Assembly: GCF_016907275.1 (NCBI RefSeq)
Contig: NZ_JAFBBP010000001.1
Span: forward strand, 6,872,001-6,936,000
Source: Micromonospora luteifusca
GTDB taxonomy: Bacteria; Actinomycetota; Actinomycetes; Mycobacteriales; Micromonosporaceae
Direction: 5' to 3'
Length of the DNA stretch: 64,000 bases
Every line of letters starts with the position of its first letter. The first letter of the stretch is position 1. The notes beneath the pieces are model-generated. The model saw nothing but the letters and a program-made list of their open reading frames with translations. It did not search any database and had not been told where the DNA came from. A program made the translations under genes and the position numbers. Of this stretch, positions 54,801-63,195 are shown one piece after another.

Positions 54801-56249
54801 GGTGTAGGCGTCCAGCTTGCCCTGGCCCCAGACGTTGTTGTTGGTCGGCGTACCGCCGCAACTGGTGTCGCTGACGTCGACGGCGACCTGGTCGAGCACG
54901 GCCGTGGTGCCGGCGATGTCCCCGATGAGTCCGGGCGCGGCCGACCACAGCAGGGCGATCGCGCCGGCCACGTGTGGGCTCGCCATCGACGTACCACTCA
55001 ATACGCCGTAGCCGCCGCCCGGAACGCTGGAGCGGACGTCCACTCCGGGGGCGGCGATGTTCGGCTTGGTGATGCCGCCCGCGCCGGGGCCCCGGCTGGA
55101 GAAGTACCCGATCTTGCCGTTCACGTCGAAGGCGCCGGCGCTGTAGGTGGACGCGTAGTCCCCCGGGGTGCCGGAGGTGTCGCAGCCTCCCTCGCCCGCG
55201 TTGCCGTTGGAGAACATCGGGAAGATGCCGGCGGCCCGCCAGTCCTCGACGATGTCGGCGAACCACGGGTCACTGGCGGCGCCGTTGTCGGTGCCCCACG
55301 AGTTGTTCACGATGTGCGGGCGCAGATCCGGCCGCGGGTCCTGGCCGGCCAGGTTCGTCGGCGCGAGCATCCACTCCGCCGAGGCGAGCAGCGCGAAGTC
55401 GGAGCAGCCCCGCTCCTCGCAGCCCTTGGCGGCGATCCAGCGGGCACCGGGCGCGACACCGATGTGGTTGCCGGGACCGCCGTCGCCGACCATCGTGCCC
55501 ATCGTGTGCGTGCCGTGCTGGTTGTTGTCGCAGGGCGCGAGCGACGGCGAGCCGCAGACCTGGGACGGATCGAACCAGTTGTAGTCGTGCGAGAAGCCGG
55601 CCTCGCCCGTGTTGCCCCGGTACGACTTCACCAGGGCGGGGTGGTCGAACTGCACGCCACTGTCGATGCTGCCCACGACGATGCCCTCGCCGCGCGTGCC
55701 GTCCGCCCACACCCGGTCGGCACCGATCGCGTGGACGCCCCACTCCACCTCGTCGACGTCGGCGACCTGCTGCGCCTTCAGCGGCTCCGGCAGCTCGTAC
55801 ATGCGGTGCACCTGAATGGCGCTGACCTCGGTCTCCTTGGCGAGGGTCTCGGCCAGGCCGAGGGTGCCGCGGGGGACGTAGACGGTGTTGGAGGCGTAGA
55901 AGGTGTGGTACTCCACGCCCTCCGCCTTCAGCCGGCGGACGACGTCGGCCTGGCTCTGCTCGGCCGTCTTTCGCAGCGCCTCGACGACCGCCGCGCCGCG
56001 CGCGTTCCAGTCCTTGACGGCCGACGCCGCGGACAGGTCGGCGCGGTCTTCCAGGCGTACCCAGAACGGCTGCACCGGAAGGGTCCGCATGCTCGCCCGC
56101 AGCTCCGGCTGGAGCTTCTCCGGGGCTGCTGCGGCGGGCTGGCCGGGCCCACCGGTCACGGCCGTCACGCCGGCCACCAGGCCGAGCGCAGCGACTAGGC
56201 TGACGAGCTGGGACCAACGTGCACGCCGGGCGGTTCGGACGGTGCTCAT
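51825..56249 (-). CDS. Large secreted S8 subtilase with kelch repeats and carboxypeptidase-regulatory-like domains
   Basis: A 1474-residue secreted protease. Residues 1-42 are a long Sec signal peptide. The S8 triad is D196 (GSIDSGVQ), H245 (HGTHTMGT) and S421 ([11 protein letters not shown]) with an intervening NGN oxyanion site. After the protease come carboxypeptidase-regulatory-like beta domains (about 493-640 and again at 1380-1470), a jelly-roll-like region (about 660-830), and a kelch-type beta-propeller (about 1020-1310; repeats with LYVVGG and YDPxxDSW). ATG 56249 has GGGAGG 7 nt upstream. Two paralogous regulators follow divergently. Substrate unknown; the propeller probably binds protein or glycan. 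Confidence 0.9.
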   Translation of the reverse strand: MSTVRTARRARWSQLVSLVAALGLVAGVTAVTGGPGQPAAAAPEKLQPELRASMRTLPVQPFWVRLEDRADLSAASAVKDWNARGAAVVEALRKTAEQSQADVVRRLKAEGVEYHTFYASNTVYVPRGTLGLAETLAKETEVSAIQVHRMYELPEPLKAQQVADVDEVEWGVHAIGADRVWADGTRGEGIVVGSIDSGVQFDHPALVKSYRGNTGEAGFSHDYNWFDPSQVCGSPSLAPCDNNQHGTHTMGTMVGDGGPGNHIGVAPGARWIAAKGCEERGCSDFALLASAEWMLAPTNLAGQDPRPDLRPHIVNNSWGTDNGAASDPWFADIVEDWRAAGIFPMFSNGNAGEGGCDTSGTPGDYASTYSAGAFDVNGKIGYFSSRGPGAGGITKPNIAAPGVDVRSSVPGGGYGVLSGTSMASPHVAGAIALLWSAAPGLIGDIAGTTAVLDQVAVDVSDTSCGGTPTNNNVWGQGKLDAYTAIAEAPGGETGQLAGKVTDAKTGEPISGAEVRISGPIHRTVTTGADGSYAATLSAGEYGVIASAYGYGDGTASATVTAGANATRDIRLQRSAEVEVSGTVTDDSGHGWPLYARINAPGLPVGPWFTDPKTGRYELTLPADSTYHLIVTPLYPGYRTSAVDVPVGEGAVVRDVRTGIDETSCLAPGYAYPLRANFEGWTDPAERAGWTVEDNLGGGHAWQFDEPGGLDNVTGGTAGFATADSWHNDLTEEDTNLVSPVVDLSGQSAPQLAFKTLYLGEGGTARVGIDLSVDGGSTWTTVWQKNTENALGPVSVPLPQAAGQARTRLRFHYAGSGIALWQVDEVTVGACGPTPGGLVTGVVRDDNTGDPVDGAKLVDKASRSELAVSAATPLDPNLPDGFYWLFSSQAKPTFTVRYPRYATGEARTTVSPDRVTTKDWRLRAGHLKVNAESLDLTTRLGKSATRTLTLTNDGTSPVHVKLGEQVVTPTGPAGQRVAERPGAPLRRVKVDPPRTGPLPKAPAGQPVQPAELASPEDATPAVEPWVRIANYPTRILYNAAGYHAGKLYSVGGTTNGFLEGMTRGGYVYDPVTLTWSPIADSPEAVANGSGIFLDDKMYVVGGTSMQGTVLKTVYVYDPAQDSWGRAADLPQPVSDAAIAALDGRLYVVGGCFESCPPHAATVYRYDPIQDSWTRLTDYPVGVNAPGCAGVAERVVCAGGYDGDNMVASTFVFDPASGEWTRGADAPYGVFAMGASGAYDKLQLFSGLQNGSMLTNEAIEYDRVSDSWGRLPNVNLPTSDAATACGVYRVGGSVGLWNPQLSAEMLPGYDYCGGTADVPWLSVDKPEFDVAPGRSVEVTVRVDGDAVTQPGDLAARLVVLSDTPYPGSNVAVTGHFEAPPNWATLSGTVTDAATDGAVAGATVTVCGDYQADGHGQQGCGPVSYTVVTDAHGRYQLRLAKNQKVQVTAAAPGFQPASTVTTIRGAKNTVNIALRTG

Positions 56250-56549
56250 CGGGCACCTCCCGCCCGTGGCGCGACGGTGACAGGGCCGGCGCACGGGAGC
56301 GCCGGTTCGGGCGGTGTCGCGCTCGGCCAGGTCGGATCCAGGGGTACTGCTTCGGTTGGCACGCTGCGCACTCTCCTTCGGCGAGTCGACTCACGACTGC
56401 GCCCGTCGGCTGAGCCGATCGGCCATGGTCGCGAGCGCACCCGGCACCGGCACAGGTTTCCTGGCGAGCGCGCCTGCCGACGATGCCACCACTGCCGATT
56501 CGGCAGAAGGCGGTTGTGACGTCCGGTTCACGCCACCGGCGGGAACCGG
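56250..56549. promoter_or_regulatory. Divergent control region of the subtilase and its regulators
   Basis: 300 bp between the subtilase and the first TrmB-like gene. It holds CTGCCG-ATT-CGGCAG (56492-56506), a 6-bp palindrome 43 bp before the regulator ATG, and CCGGCGC...GCGCCGG (56286-56305) in the subtilase leader. No gene of its own. Confidence 0.4.
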
Positions 56550-57581
56550 ATGGACATCAACCCGGGGTTGCCGCACGATGAACGGGTGCTGCGGATCTTG
56601 GGGGTCACGGCGGCCGAGCAGGCGCTCTACGAGTGGTTGCTCGAACGCCCGGTGGTTCCCCTTGAGACGCTCGACCGGTCGGCCGCCGACCAGCCGTGGC
56701 GAGGGCAGGCCCGTGCGCTGCTCGCCCGGCTCGAGGAGTTGGGGCTGGCGCTGCGACTGCCAGGGGCGCCGGCGCGATTCCAGGCGGTGGCACCGGACGA
56801 GGTCTCCGATGTACTGACCCTCGCCGGTGAACGCGCTCTGTCCCGCGCCCGGGCCCGGCGCGCCCGGCTGGCGGCGGTCTTCCACGCCGGTCAGCACCCG
56901 CACGACGCGGGAGGCCTCGTCGAGATCCTGCACGGAAAGCAGGCGATCAAGCAAGCGTTCATCGACGTCCAGCTCAGCGCCCGTCATGAGGTACGGGTCT
57001 TCGACGCTCCGCCCTACGTGGACGTCCCGCCCCTGAACGAGCCGGTGGAGTTGGAGCTGCTGCGCCAGGGCATCCACTATCGGGTGATCTACGACCGGCG
57101 GGGGCTCGACGATCCCGGCCGGCTCGCCGACTTCGCACAGGGGCTCTCCGTCGGCGAGGAGATCCGCGTCTCCACCGTGCCGATCAAGCTGGTGCTCAGT
57201 GACCACCCGCTGGCGCTGCTCCCGGTCCACCCCGAGAACGTCGAGTCCGCCATGCTCGTCCGCGACCCGACCCTGATCGAGATGCTCGGCGCGCTGTTCG
57301 AGATCACCTGGGAGCAGGGCGTCCCGTTGCAGGTACGCGACGGCCACCCGCAGCTCGTGGAGGTCGGCGACGCACCGTCGCCGGTCGAGGGCGAACTGCT
57401 ACCCCTGCTCGCGGCCGGGCTGACCGACGCGGCGATCGCCGCCCAGCAGGGCTGCACCGAACGCACGGTGCGTCGCCGGATCAGCGCGATGCTGCGGCGG
57501 TTGGGGGCGGCCAGCCGGTTCCAGGCCGGCTACCAGGCCATCCGCCGCGGCTGGATCACCACGTCCGGAGGCGTGATCTGA
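56550..57581 (+). CDS. TrmB/LuxR-type helix-turn-helix regulator, copy 1
   Basis: A 343-residue regulator. The N-terminus resembles a TrmB winged helix (GVTAAEQALYEWLLERPVVPLETLDRSAADQPW), the centre a TrmB-like effector domain (VRVFDAPPYVDVPPLNEPVE...VIYDRRGLDDPGRL), and the C-terminus a LuxR-type helix-turn-helix (LLPLLAAGLTDAAIAAQQGCTERTVRRRISAMLRRLGAASRFQAGYQA). This three-part form is common beside actinobacterial S8 proteases. A close paralogue follows 2 nt later. Confidence 0.82.
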   Translation: MDINPGLPHDERVLRILGVTAAEQALYEWLLERPVVPLETLDRSAADQPWRGQARALLARLEELGLALRLPGAPARFQAVAPDEVSDVLTLAGERALSRARARRARLAAVFHAGQHPHDAGGLVEILHGKQAIKQAFIDVQLSARHEVRVFDAPPYVDVPPLNEPVELELLRQGIHYRVIYDRRGLDDPGRLADFAQGLSVGEEIRVSTVPIKLVLSDHPLALLPVHPENVESAMLVRDPTLIEMLGALFEITWEQGVPLQVRDGHPQLVEVGDAPSPVEGELLPLLAAGLTDAAIAAQQGCTERTVRRRISAMLRRLGAASRFQAGYQAIRRGWITTSGGVI

Positions 57582-57583
57582 CA

Positions 57584-58576
57584 GTGCCGACGCATCCGGA
57601 GGGCGACCTCGACGCGGCCGGCCTGACCGCGGTCGAGTCCGCGGCGTACGAACTGGTCGTCGCGCAGCCGGGTGCCACGGCGGCCGACCTCGACCGGTCC
57701 TGGATCCGTTCCGAGCCGCTGCGTGACGCGCTCGGCGCGCTCGCCGCCGCCGGGCTCGTCGTGGCGGGCGACGACGACCCGACCACCTACACGGCCGTCG
57801 ACCCCGAGGTCGCCCTCGACGCACCGATCCGGGCGTACGAGCGGCGGTTGCAGGCCGCCCGCGAGCACCTCCACCGCCTGGCCGCGGTCCACCGCACGGA
57901 CCCCAGCCTCACCGACTCGACCGCCGTGCTGGAGGTGGTCAGCGGGCGCGAGGCGGTGCTGGAACGGCTCCACCGCCTCCGGCGTACGGCCGAGACGGAG
58001 ATCCTCTGCCTGGACAAGCCCCCGTACCTCGACGGGGCCGGCACGACGAGCGGTGGGGTCGAGCTGCTCGGGCGAGGCGTGCGCTCCCGCACCATCTACG
58101 AGCGCTCGTCCCTCGAACAGCCGGGCGCCCTGCACGGGCTCGAACAGCTCGTTGCCGCCGGCCAGCAGGCCCGGGTACTGCCGACCCTGCCACTCAAGCT
58201 CTACCTCGCCGACGGCCGGTACGGCCTGCTCATCCGCCGGCCCGACGACGAGGGTGGGAGCGCCGTGCTGCTCCGGCCCTGCGCGCTCCTCGACGCCCTG
58301 GGGCACCTCTTCGAAGGGCTGTGGCGGTCCGCCCTGCCACTGCAACCCTCTCCGGCCGCGCCACCGAACCACCGCCCTCCGGTCGAGCACCGACGCCTCA
58401 TCGCGCTCCTGCTCTCCGGGCTCACCGACGAGGCGATCGCGCGCCAGCTCGGCGTCGGCTACCGCACCGCGCAGCGACACATCGCGGCGCTGATGGCCTC
58501 ACTCGGCGCCCGTACCCGGTTTCAGGCCGGTGTGCAGGCCGCCCGCCGGGAAGAGCGGGAAGAGCACGAACCGTAG
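57584..58576 (+). CDS. TrmB/LuxR-type helix-turn-helix regulator, copy 2
   Basis: A 330-residue paralogue of the preceding protein with the same layout: TAVESAAYELVVAQPGATAADLDRSWI, ILCLDKPPYLDGAG and LIALLLSGLTDEAIARQLGVGYRTAQRHIAALMASLGARTRFQAG. GTG start 2 nt after the first copy's stop, so the two are co-translated and may heterodimerise. Together they probably control the divergent subtilase. Confidence 0.82.
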   Translation: MPTHPEGDLDAAGLTAVESAAYELVVAQPGATAADLDRSWIRSEPLRDALGALAAAGLVVAGDDDPTTYTAVDPEVALDAPIRAYERRLQAAREHLHRLAAVHRTDPSLTDSTAVLEVVSGREAVLERLHRLRRTAETEILCLDKPPYLDGAGTTSGGVELLGRGVRSRTIYERSSLEQPGALHGLEQLVAAGQQARVLPTLPLKLYLADGRYGLLIRRPDDEGGSAVLLRPCALLDALGHLFEGLWRSALPLQPSPAAPPNHRPPVEHRRLIALLLSGLTDEAIARQLGVGYRTAQRHIAALMASLGARTRFQAGVQAARREEREEHEP

Positions 58577-58731
58577 GAGCCGCTGTCGCCCGGCTCAGCA
58601 GCCGCAGAGTTCGGCTTTGCCGACTCGGGTGGCGGACACGCTATCCTCATCCGCCGCCTTGCTCCGACCTCGCCCGGGCGAAGTGTGGCCCAGAACCCAA
58701 CTCTCCACCAGCGGGCGAGCTCAGCGAGAGT

Positions 58732-59200
58732 TCAGCAGCGCCGTTCCCGCTGAGCTTGCGCGGTCTGGATCAGCCAGCGGCCGTCGTCGTAAAGGACCGC
58801 CTTGGCCACGACCGGGTAGCGGGTGCTCTGGCCGGGCGCGGAAACCGCCTCACCGGTGCTCTTGCGGACCACACGCCAGTTGCCGTGGTCGAAGCAGTCC
58901 TCGATCTGCACCGTGAAGGGCCGAGAGCTGACATTCACCTGCGTCGCCTGCGGCGACCAGGACGACGTGCCCGCGTTGATCAGTCCCTGCTGCTGGTGCT
59001 GCTGCAGAGTCAGCCGGATCTGCGTCAGCAGCGGGTCCGCCGTGTACCGCCGCAAATCCCCGCCCGAGACGTCACTGGTCGCCATCGCGGCCAGCTGCGC
59101 CTCCCGATAGCTGTTGTAGGCGGCCAGGGCGTCGGCCCGGGCCTCGGCGGCCTCCGCATCCTCGGTCGAGGACGGGGCGGCGGCGGCGCTGCACGTCGGG
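58732..59200 (-). pseudogene. Decapitated secreted/lipoprotein gene
   Basis: The frame encodes about 150 residues of a family of actinobacterial secreted proteins (LAAYNSYREAQLAAM...LRRYTADPLLTQIRLTLQQHQQQGLINAG...VQIEDCFDHGNWRVVRKSTGE). Such proteins normally begin with a signal peptide and lipobox; here the cysteine occurs as RPTCSAAAAPSS without a hydrophobic stretch, and no start codon exists before the mature part. Upstream DNA belongs to an HNH gene. A 5' truncation is the simplest reading. Confidence 0.6.
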
Positions 59201-59338
59201 CGCTCTCGGACCCGCCCGGACTGGGCCGGCCGACAAGGTTTAGTGGTGCGCGTTCGTCGTCGGCCGCGACATCGTCTCGGCGCACAATCCCGGCCGCGCC
59301 GCGACGCGGTCTCCGGACCTGAGCCGAGCCTCCGCCCA

Positions 59339-59800
59339 CTACGTCCGGGCGTACGCGGCGCGTGCCTGCGCCACTTCCGCCGCTTGGCGCTCTCGCCAAC
59401 GGCGCTGACTGTCGCGATTGCACGCGCGGCACGTCCGGCGGTACCGGCCCGTTGCTTCATCAACCTCGCGGTCGTGTCCGTTGCGGCAGGTCGGGGCCTG
59501 CGTTCTCGTGCGGCAGTTGTCCGCGTGACTGACCTGTCGCAGATGCGTGGGTTCGACGCAGTCCTTGACGTTGCAGAGGTGGTCGACTTCCAAGTCGGGG
59601 TCATAGCCCCCGACGAAGACGGCGTACGCCGCGATGTGTGCCCACGCCCGGCCCGCGACCTTCTGGTAAACGCCGCGTTGTGTGCCGTAGCCACGGATGA
59701 TCAGGCAGCCGTCATCCCGTCTGATCGATCGCTCGGTGAGATGCTGCCGGAGACTGTCCTCGGTGAAGTGTCGTGACAAACCGTTGATCTCGCTCAGCAC
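59339..59800 (-). CDS. HNH endonuclease
   Basis: A 153-residue small HNH nuclease. YDPDLEVDHLCNVKDCVEPTHLRQVSHADNCR is the metal-binding HNH core, followed by a zinc-like CRNGHDRE...CRACNRD pair of motifs and a basic C-terminal helix. GTG start. Stand-alone HNH proteins of this form are typical of phage or mobile DNA. It overlaps the region where the neighbouring secreted-protein gene has lost its 5' end, so insertion of this gene may have caused the damage. Confidence 0.8.
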   Translation of the reverse strand: MLSEINGLSRHFTEDSLRQHLTERSIRRDDGCLIIRGYGTQRGVYQKVAGRAWAHIAAYAVFVGGYDPDLEVDHLCNVKDCVEPTHLRQVSHADNCRTRTQAPTCRNGHDREVDEATGRYRRTCRACNRDSQRRWRERQAAEVAQARAAYART

Positions 59801-59860
59801 ACCGTGACCCTATGTCACGCCCTGCGACCCATGGGCGTGCCCCGGAGGGCCCGACGCACA

Positions 59861-60793
59861 ATGGCGATCATGGCTTCGTCCCACACCTTTGAGCCGATTC
59901 TGCGCCGCATCGCCGCCGAGATCGAGAGCCTGGCTGGACGTGGTCGGCCTGCCGACTACATCCCGGCGCTCGCGGTACACGACCCGCGCCGGTTCGGCAT
60001 GGCAGTCGCGGAGCTGGACGGCACGGTGTACGGAGTCGGAGACTGGCGGCAGCCCTTCTCCACGCAGTCCATCTCCAAGGTCTTCACCCTCGCCCTCGAC
60101 CTGGCCCGCGAGGGCGACACCCTGTGGAAGCACGTCAGCCGCGAGCCCTCCGGCAACCCCTTCAACTCCCTGGTGCAACTGGAGTACGAGAACGGCATCC
60201 CGCGCAACCCGTTCATCAACGCCGGCGCACTCGTCGTCACCGATCGTCTGCACACCCAGACCGGCGACGCGGCGGGCACCCTGCTGGAGTTCCTGCGCGC
60301 GGAGAGCGGCAACGCGGCGCTCGCCATCAACGATGGCGTCGCCGCCTCCGAGTCCGCCCATGGCGACCGCAACGCCGCGCTCGCGCACTTCATGGCGTCG
60401 TACGGGAACATCGGAAACCCGGTCGCGGTCCTCCTCGACCAGTACTTCCGCCAGTGCTCCATCGAGGCATCCTGCGCCGACCTCGCCCTGGCCACCGGCT
60501 TCCTCGCTCGGCACGGCATCCGCGCGGACGGCACCCGCCTGTTGACCCAGAGTCAGGCCAAACAGGTCAATGCCATCATGCTCACCTGCGGAACGTACGA
60601 CGCCGCAGGCGACTTCGCCTACCGCGTGGGTCTGCCCGGCAAGAGCGGCGTCGGCGGCGGCATCATCGCCGTCGTCCCCGGCTGCTGCACGCTCTGCGTG
60701 TGGGGGCCCGGCCTGGACGAGCGGGGCAACTCGGTCACGGGAGTTGCGGCGCTGGACCGCTTCACGACGCTCACGGGACTATCGGTGTTCTGA
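59861..60793 (+). CDS. glsA: Glutaminase A
   Basis: A 310-residue serine-dependent glutaminase that hydrolyses glutamine to glutamate and ammonia. The beta-lactamase-like SxxK is S70-I-S-K73 in FSTQSISKVF; YENGIPRNPFINAGALVVTD, YGNIGNPVAVLLDQYFRQCSIE and GVGGGIIAVVPG are conserved blocks. ATG 59861 with GGAGGG 11 nt upstream; ATG 59870 is an alternative. Confidence 0.92.
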   Translation: MAIMASSHTFEPILRRIAAEIESLAGRGRPADYIPALAVHDPRRFGMAVAELDGTVYGVGDWRQPFSTQSISKVFTLALDLAREGDTLWKHVSREPSGNPFNSLVQLEYENGIPRNPFINAGALVVTDRLHTQTGDAAGTLLEFLRAESGNAALAINDGVAASESAHGDRNAALAHFMASYGNIGNPVAVLLDQYFRQCSIEASCADLALATGFLARHGIRADGTRLLTQSQAKQVNAIMLTCGTYDAAGDFAYRVGLPGKSGVGGGIIAVVPGCCTLCVWGPGLDERGNSVTGVAALDRFTTLTGLSVF

Positions 60794-60869
60794 CCGCGGG
60801 CCGTCTTCAACAGGCTGTCCTGCTGGACTGTGTCCTTCCGGGTCCCGGGCATTCAGCGAGGAGGTCACT

Positions 60870-61352
60870 GTGACCACGCAACGGCTCAGGGTTGCCGCGT
60901 ACGCGGTGTGTCTGCGGGACGAGCATCTGCTGCTCGCCCGCTGGGTTTCGCCGGACCGGGCTCGGCAGCACTGGACGCTGCCCGGCGGTGGGGTCGAGCA
61001 CGCCGAGGATCCGTTCGACGCCGTCGTGCGGGAGGTGGCTGAGGAGACGGGGTACGAGGCTCAGGTCGAGCAGTTGCTCGGCGTGAACTCGCGAACGAGG
61101 AACGTGGAAAGCTACGACGGCGGAGTTGTCGACCTGCACATGCTGGCCGTCTTCTACCGGGCCCGGATCGTTGCCGGTGAGCTTCGATTCGAGACGGACG
61201 GCACCACCGACCTGGCGCAGTGGATACCACTGGCAGAGGTCGCCGGCCTGGAGCGTTCGGTGGTTGTCGACATCGGGCTTGACCTGCACGGCAGCGCGCC
61301 GCTCACGGGGCACGCGGAGCCGATTCGCAGGACGGGGCTGATGCGGCACTGA
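60870..61352 (+). CDS. Nudix hydrolase
   Basis: A 160-residue Nudix protein. The box is GGGVEHAEDPFDAVVREVAEETGYE. GTG 60870 has GAGGAGG 5 nt upstream. The N-terminus VTTQRLRVAAYAVCLRDEHLLLARW fits the MutT/ADP-ribose group. Substrate unknown. Confidence 0.85.
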   Translation: MTTQRLRVAAYAVCLRDEHLLLARWVSPDRARQHWTLPGGGVEHAEDPFDAVVREVAEETGYEAQVEQLLGVNSRTRNVESYDGGVVDLHMLAVFYRARIVAGELRFETDGTTDLAQWIPLAEVAGLERSVVVDIGLDLHGSAPLTGHAEPIRRTGLMRH

Positions 61353-61466
61353 TCAGCTGCCGAAGCCGGCAATGGCGTACGCGGCGAAGCCGAGCAGCGC
61401 GAAGACCGTTGCTGCGGCGAGCGCTTGCAGACGTACCCGGTTGGTCCGCGCGACGAGCAGGGTCAT
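61353..61466 (-). pseudogene. C-terminal fragment of a membrane protein
   Basis: Thirty-seven codons on the minus strand encode a basic stretch followed by one hydrophobic helix (VFALLGFAAYAIAGFGS) ending in a stop. An in-frame stop sits two codons upstream of its ATG. It probably is the last helix of a lost membrane protein, joined to the DUF1048 fragment at about 61466. Confidence 0.35.
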
Positions 61467-61704
61467 CGTCTACAAGGAGATGCAGAGGTACCTGTTCAAG
61501 GTCGGTCCGATCGACCTGGCCGGGCCCTTGCTCCCCGGGATCGTCGACTTCTTCGAAGAGGGCGCCGCGGCCGGCAAGGGAGTCCTGGAACTTATCGGCA
61601 ACGACGTCGCCGCCTTCTGCGACGACCTGGTCAAGGACACCCCCACCTACGCGGACGCCGTTCAGGAGTCCATCAGCGGGAGGCCCGGCACGGACGAGAG
61701 GTGA
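61467..61704 (+). pseudogene. 5'-truncated DUF1048 gene
   Basis: Encodes VYKEMQRYLFKVGPIDLAGPLLPGIVDFFEEGAAAGKGVLELIGNDVAAFCDDLVKDTPTYADAVQESI, the C-terminal two thirds of a DUF1048 protein (normally about 110 residues and next to a PadR regulator). The preceding codons are antisense to a membrane-protein tail, so the normal N-terminus is missing. Translation could restart at ATG 61480. Confidence 0.6.
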
Positions 61705-61834
61705 CGCCCCTCGTCATCCTGCCGGCGGGGCGCCAGCCGCACGACGCGCTGGCAAGCTACTCAGCTCGCCAGCGCGTACCCGCGCGTCGCTGTGGTGGTC
61801 GATCAGCACAGCGACGCGCGGGCCGACCGGGGCC

Positions 61835-62575
61835 TCAGGCCTGGCGGTCGAGCCATTCCCGGTAGGCGGTGGGTGCGATGACGGCGTCGTCGGAGGCGAT
61901 GAGGACGTCGCCGGGGGCGGCGGCGAACATGCCGGCGCCGTTGTCGGTGGTGACGGTGCGCTGGTCACCGCGGGCGGCGAGAGTGATGCGCCCCAGCTCG
62001 TCGAGGGTGAACACGTCCGGGCCGGCGACGTTGCGGATGCCCCGCAGGGGCTTGCCCATGCTGACGTCGGCGACGGCCTGCGCCACGTCGGTGGCGGCCA
62101 TCGGCTGCACCGGCGTGCTGGGCAGTCGGACGGTGGTGTCGTCTGCGGTCCAGGACAGGATCGCGTCGACGAACTCGAAGAACTGAGTGGCGCGGACGAT
62201 CGAGTACGGGACGGGACCGGCCGTGAGGATGTCCTCCTGGAGGGCCTTGGCGCGGTAGTAGGCCAGGTCCGGCACCTGGTCGACGCCGACGATGGAGAGC
62301 ACCACCGCGTGGCCGACACCCGCGCCTGCGGCAGCGGCCAGCAGGTTGTCCATGGTCGTCTGGAAGAAGGCGGGCGAGGCGTCGTCGAAGGTCGGCGAGT
62401 TGGTCAGGTTGACGACGACCTCGGCTCCGGTGAGTGCCTCGGACAGGCCCTGCCCGGTGAGGAGATCCACCCCGGTGGACAGCGAGTGTGGCACCGCTTC
62501 GTGCCCGGCCGCCTGCAGGATCTTCACGACCTGCGACCCGATGAGCCCAGTCCCACCCAGTACGGCGATCTTCAT
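61835..62575 (-). CDS. NmrA-like NAD(P)-binding reductase
   Basis: A 246-residue atypical SDR. MKIAVLGGTGLIGSQVV gives the cofactor loop; VVLSIVGVDQVPDLAYYRAKALQEDIL carries the conserved YxxxK-like segment. It is divergent from an RsrR-type redox regulator with two operators between. In Streptomyces venezuelae RsrR is likewise divergent from a single NAD(P)-dependent reductase gene, its main target. Confidence 0.86.
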   Translation of the reverse strand: MKIAVLGGTGLIGSQVVKILQAAGHEAVPHSLSTGVDLLTGQGLSEALTGAEVVVNLTNSPTFDDASPAFFQTTMDNLLAAAAGAGVGHAVVLSIVGVDQVPDLAYYRAKALQEDILTAGPVPYSIVRATQFFEFVDAILSWTADDTTVRLPSTPVQPMAATDVAQAVADVSMGKPLRGIRNVAGPDVFTLDELGRITLAARGDQRTVTTDNGAGMFAAAPGDVLIASDDAVIAPTAYREWLDRQA

Positions 62576-62629
62576 GCCAATGCACCTTCCCGTGACTATG
62601 CGGCCGTTTGTCCGGCCTGAGGCAGCCGA

Positions 62630-62654
62630 TACTCGGACCTCTTCTGTCCGAGTA
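62630..62654. promoter_or_regulatory. RsrR operator 1
   Basis: TACTCGGA-N9-TCCGAGTA, part of a larger perfect inverted repeat (62629-62638 with 62646-62655). The 25-bp span fits the long inverted-repeat class of RsrR sites. Confidence 0.7.
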
Positions 62655-62657
62655 TGT

Positions 62658-62682
62658 TACTCGGATATTTGGAGTCCGGGTA
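62658..62682. promoter_or_regulatory. RsrR operator 2
   Basis: TACTCGGA-N9-TCCGGGTA, same arms and spacing as operator 1 with one mismatch, 28 bp downstream and 24 bp before the regulator ATG. It would block the regulator's own promoter. Confidence 0.65.
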
Positions 62683-62706
62683 ACGGGGGTTGGCTAGGGT
62701 GAAGCC

Positions 62707-63189
62707 ATGAAGATGTCCGGCGGGGTCGAGTGGGCTCTGCACTGCTGCGTGGTCCTCACGGCCAGCAGCACGCCCGTCCCGGCGGCCAAGCTGGCGGAGC
62801 TGCACGACGTCTCCAGCAGCTACCTCGCCAAGCAGCTCCAGTCCCTCGCCCGCGCCGGCCTGATCCATTCCGTGCAGGGCAAGTCGGGCGGTTACGTGCT
62901 GACCCGCGTGCCGGAGAGCATCACTCTGCTCGACGTGGTCCGGGCCGTCGACGGTGCCGGCCCGACCTTCGTCTGCACGGAGATCCGCCAGCGGGGACCC
63001 TTCGCGACGCCAGCCGACGCCTGCACCACGCCGTGTCCGGTCGCCCGCGCGATGTGGGCGGCCGAGGAGGCGTGGCGCCAGGCGCTCGCCGCCGTCACGA
63101 TCGCCGACCTTGCCCGCGACGTCGACGCCACCTCCGGGCCTGAGGCCATGGTCGGCATCCAGACCTGGCTCACCAGCGGAGCCGGCTGA
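62707..63189 (+). CDS. rsrR: RsrR-type Rrf2 [2Fe-2S] redox regulator
   Basis: A 160-residue Rrf2-family repressor. The winged helix contains SSSYLAKQLQSLARAGLIHSVQGKSGGY. The four residues that bind the [2Fe-2S] cluster in Streptomyces venezuelae RsrR, namely Glu8, His12, Cys90 and Cys110, are found at exactly those positions here (VEWALHCC... E8, H12; FVCTE C90; TTPCPV C110). A fourth cysteine, C106, is extra. The ligand set differs from the three-cysteine NsrR/IscR. The cluster acts as a one-electron redox switch for DNA binding. ATG 62707 after two operators, divergent from the NmrA reductase. Confidence 0.86.
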   Translation: MKMSGGVEWALHCCVVLTASSTPVPAAKLAELHDVSSSYLAKQLQSLARAGLIHSVQGKSGGYVLTRVPESITLLDVVRAVDGAGPTFVCTEIRQRGPFATPADACTTPCPVARAMWAAEEAWRQALAAVTIADLARDVDATSGPEAMVGIQTWLTSGAG

Positions 63190-63195
63190 ACACGG

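Noticed and set aside
51813..56198. A 1461-codon open frame on the plus strand
   Set aside because: It is fully antisense to the subtilase gene, whose catalytic motifs and signal peptide are clear. Long antisense frames are a by-product of high GC codon bias, and the translation has no recognisable domain.
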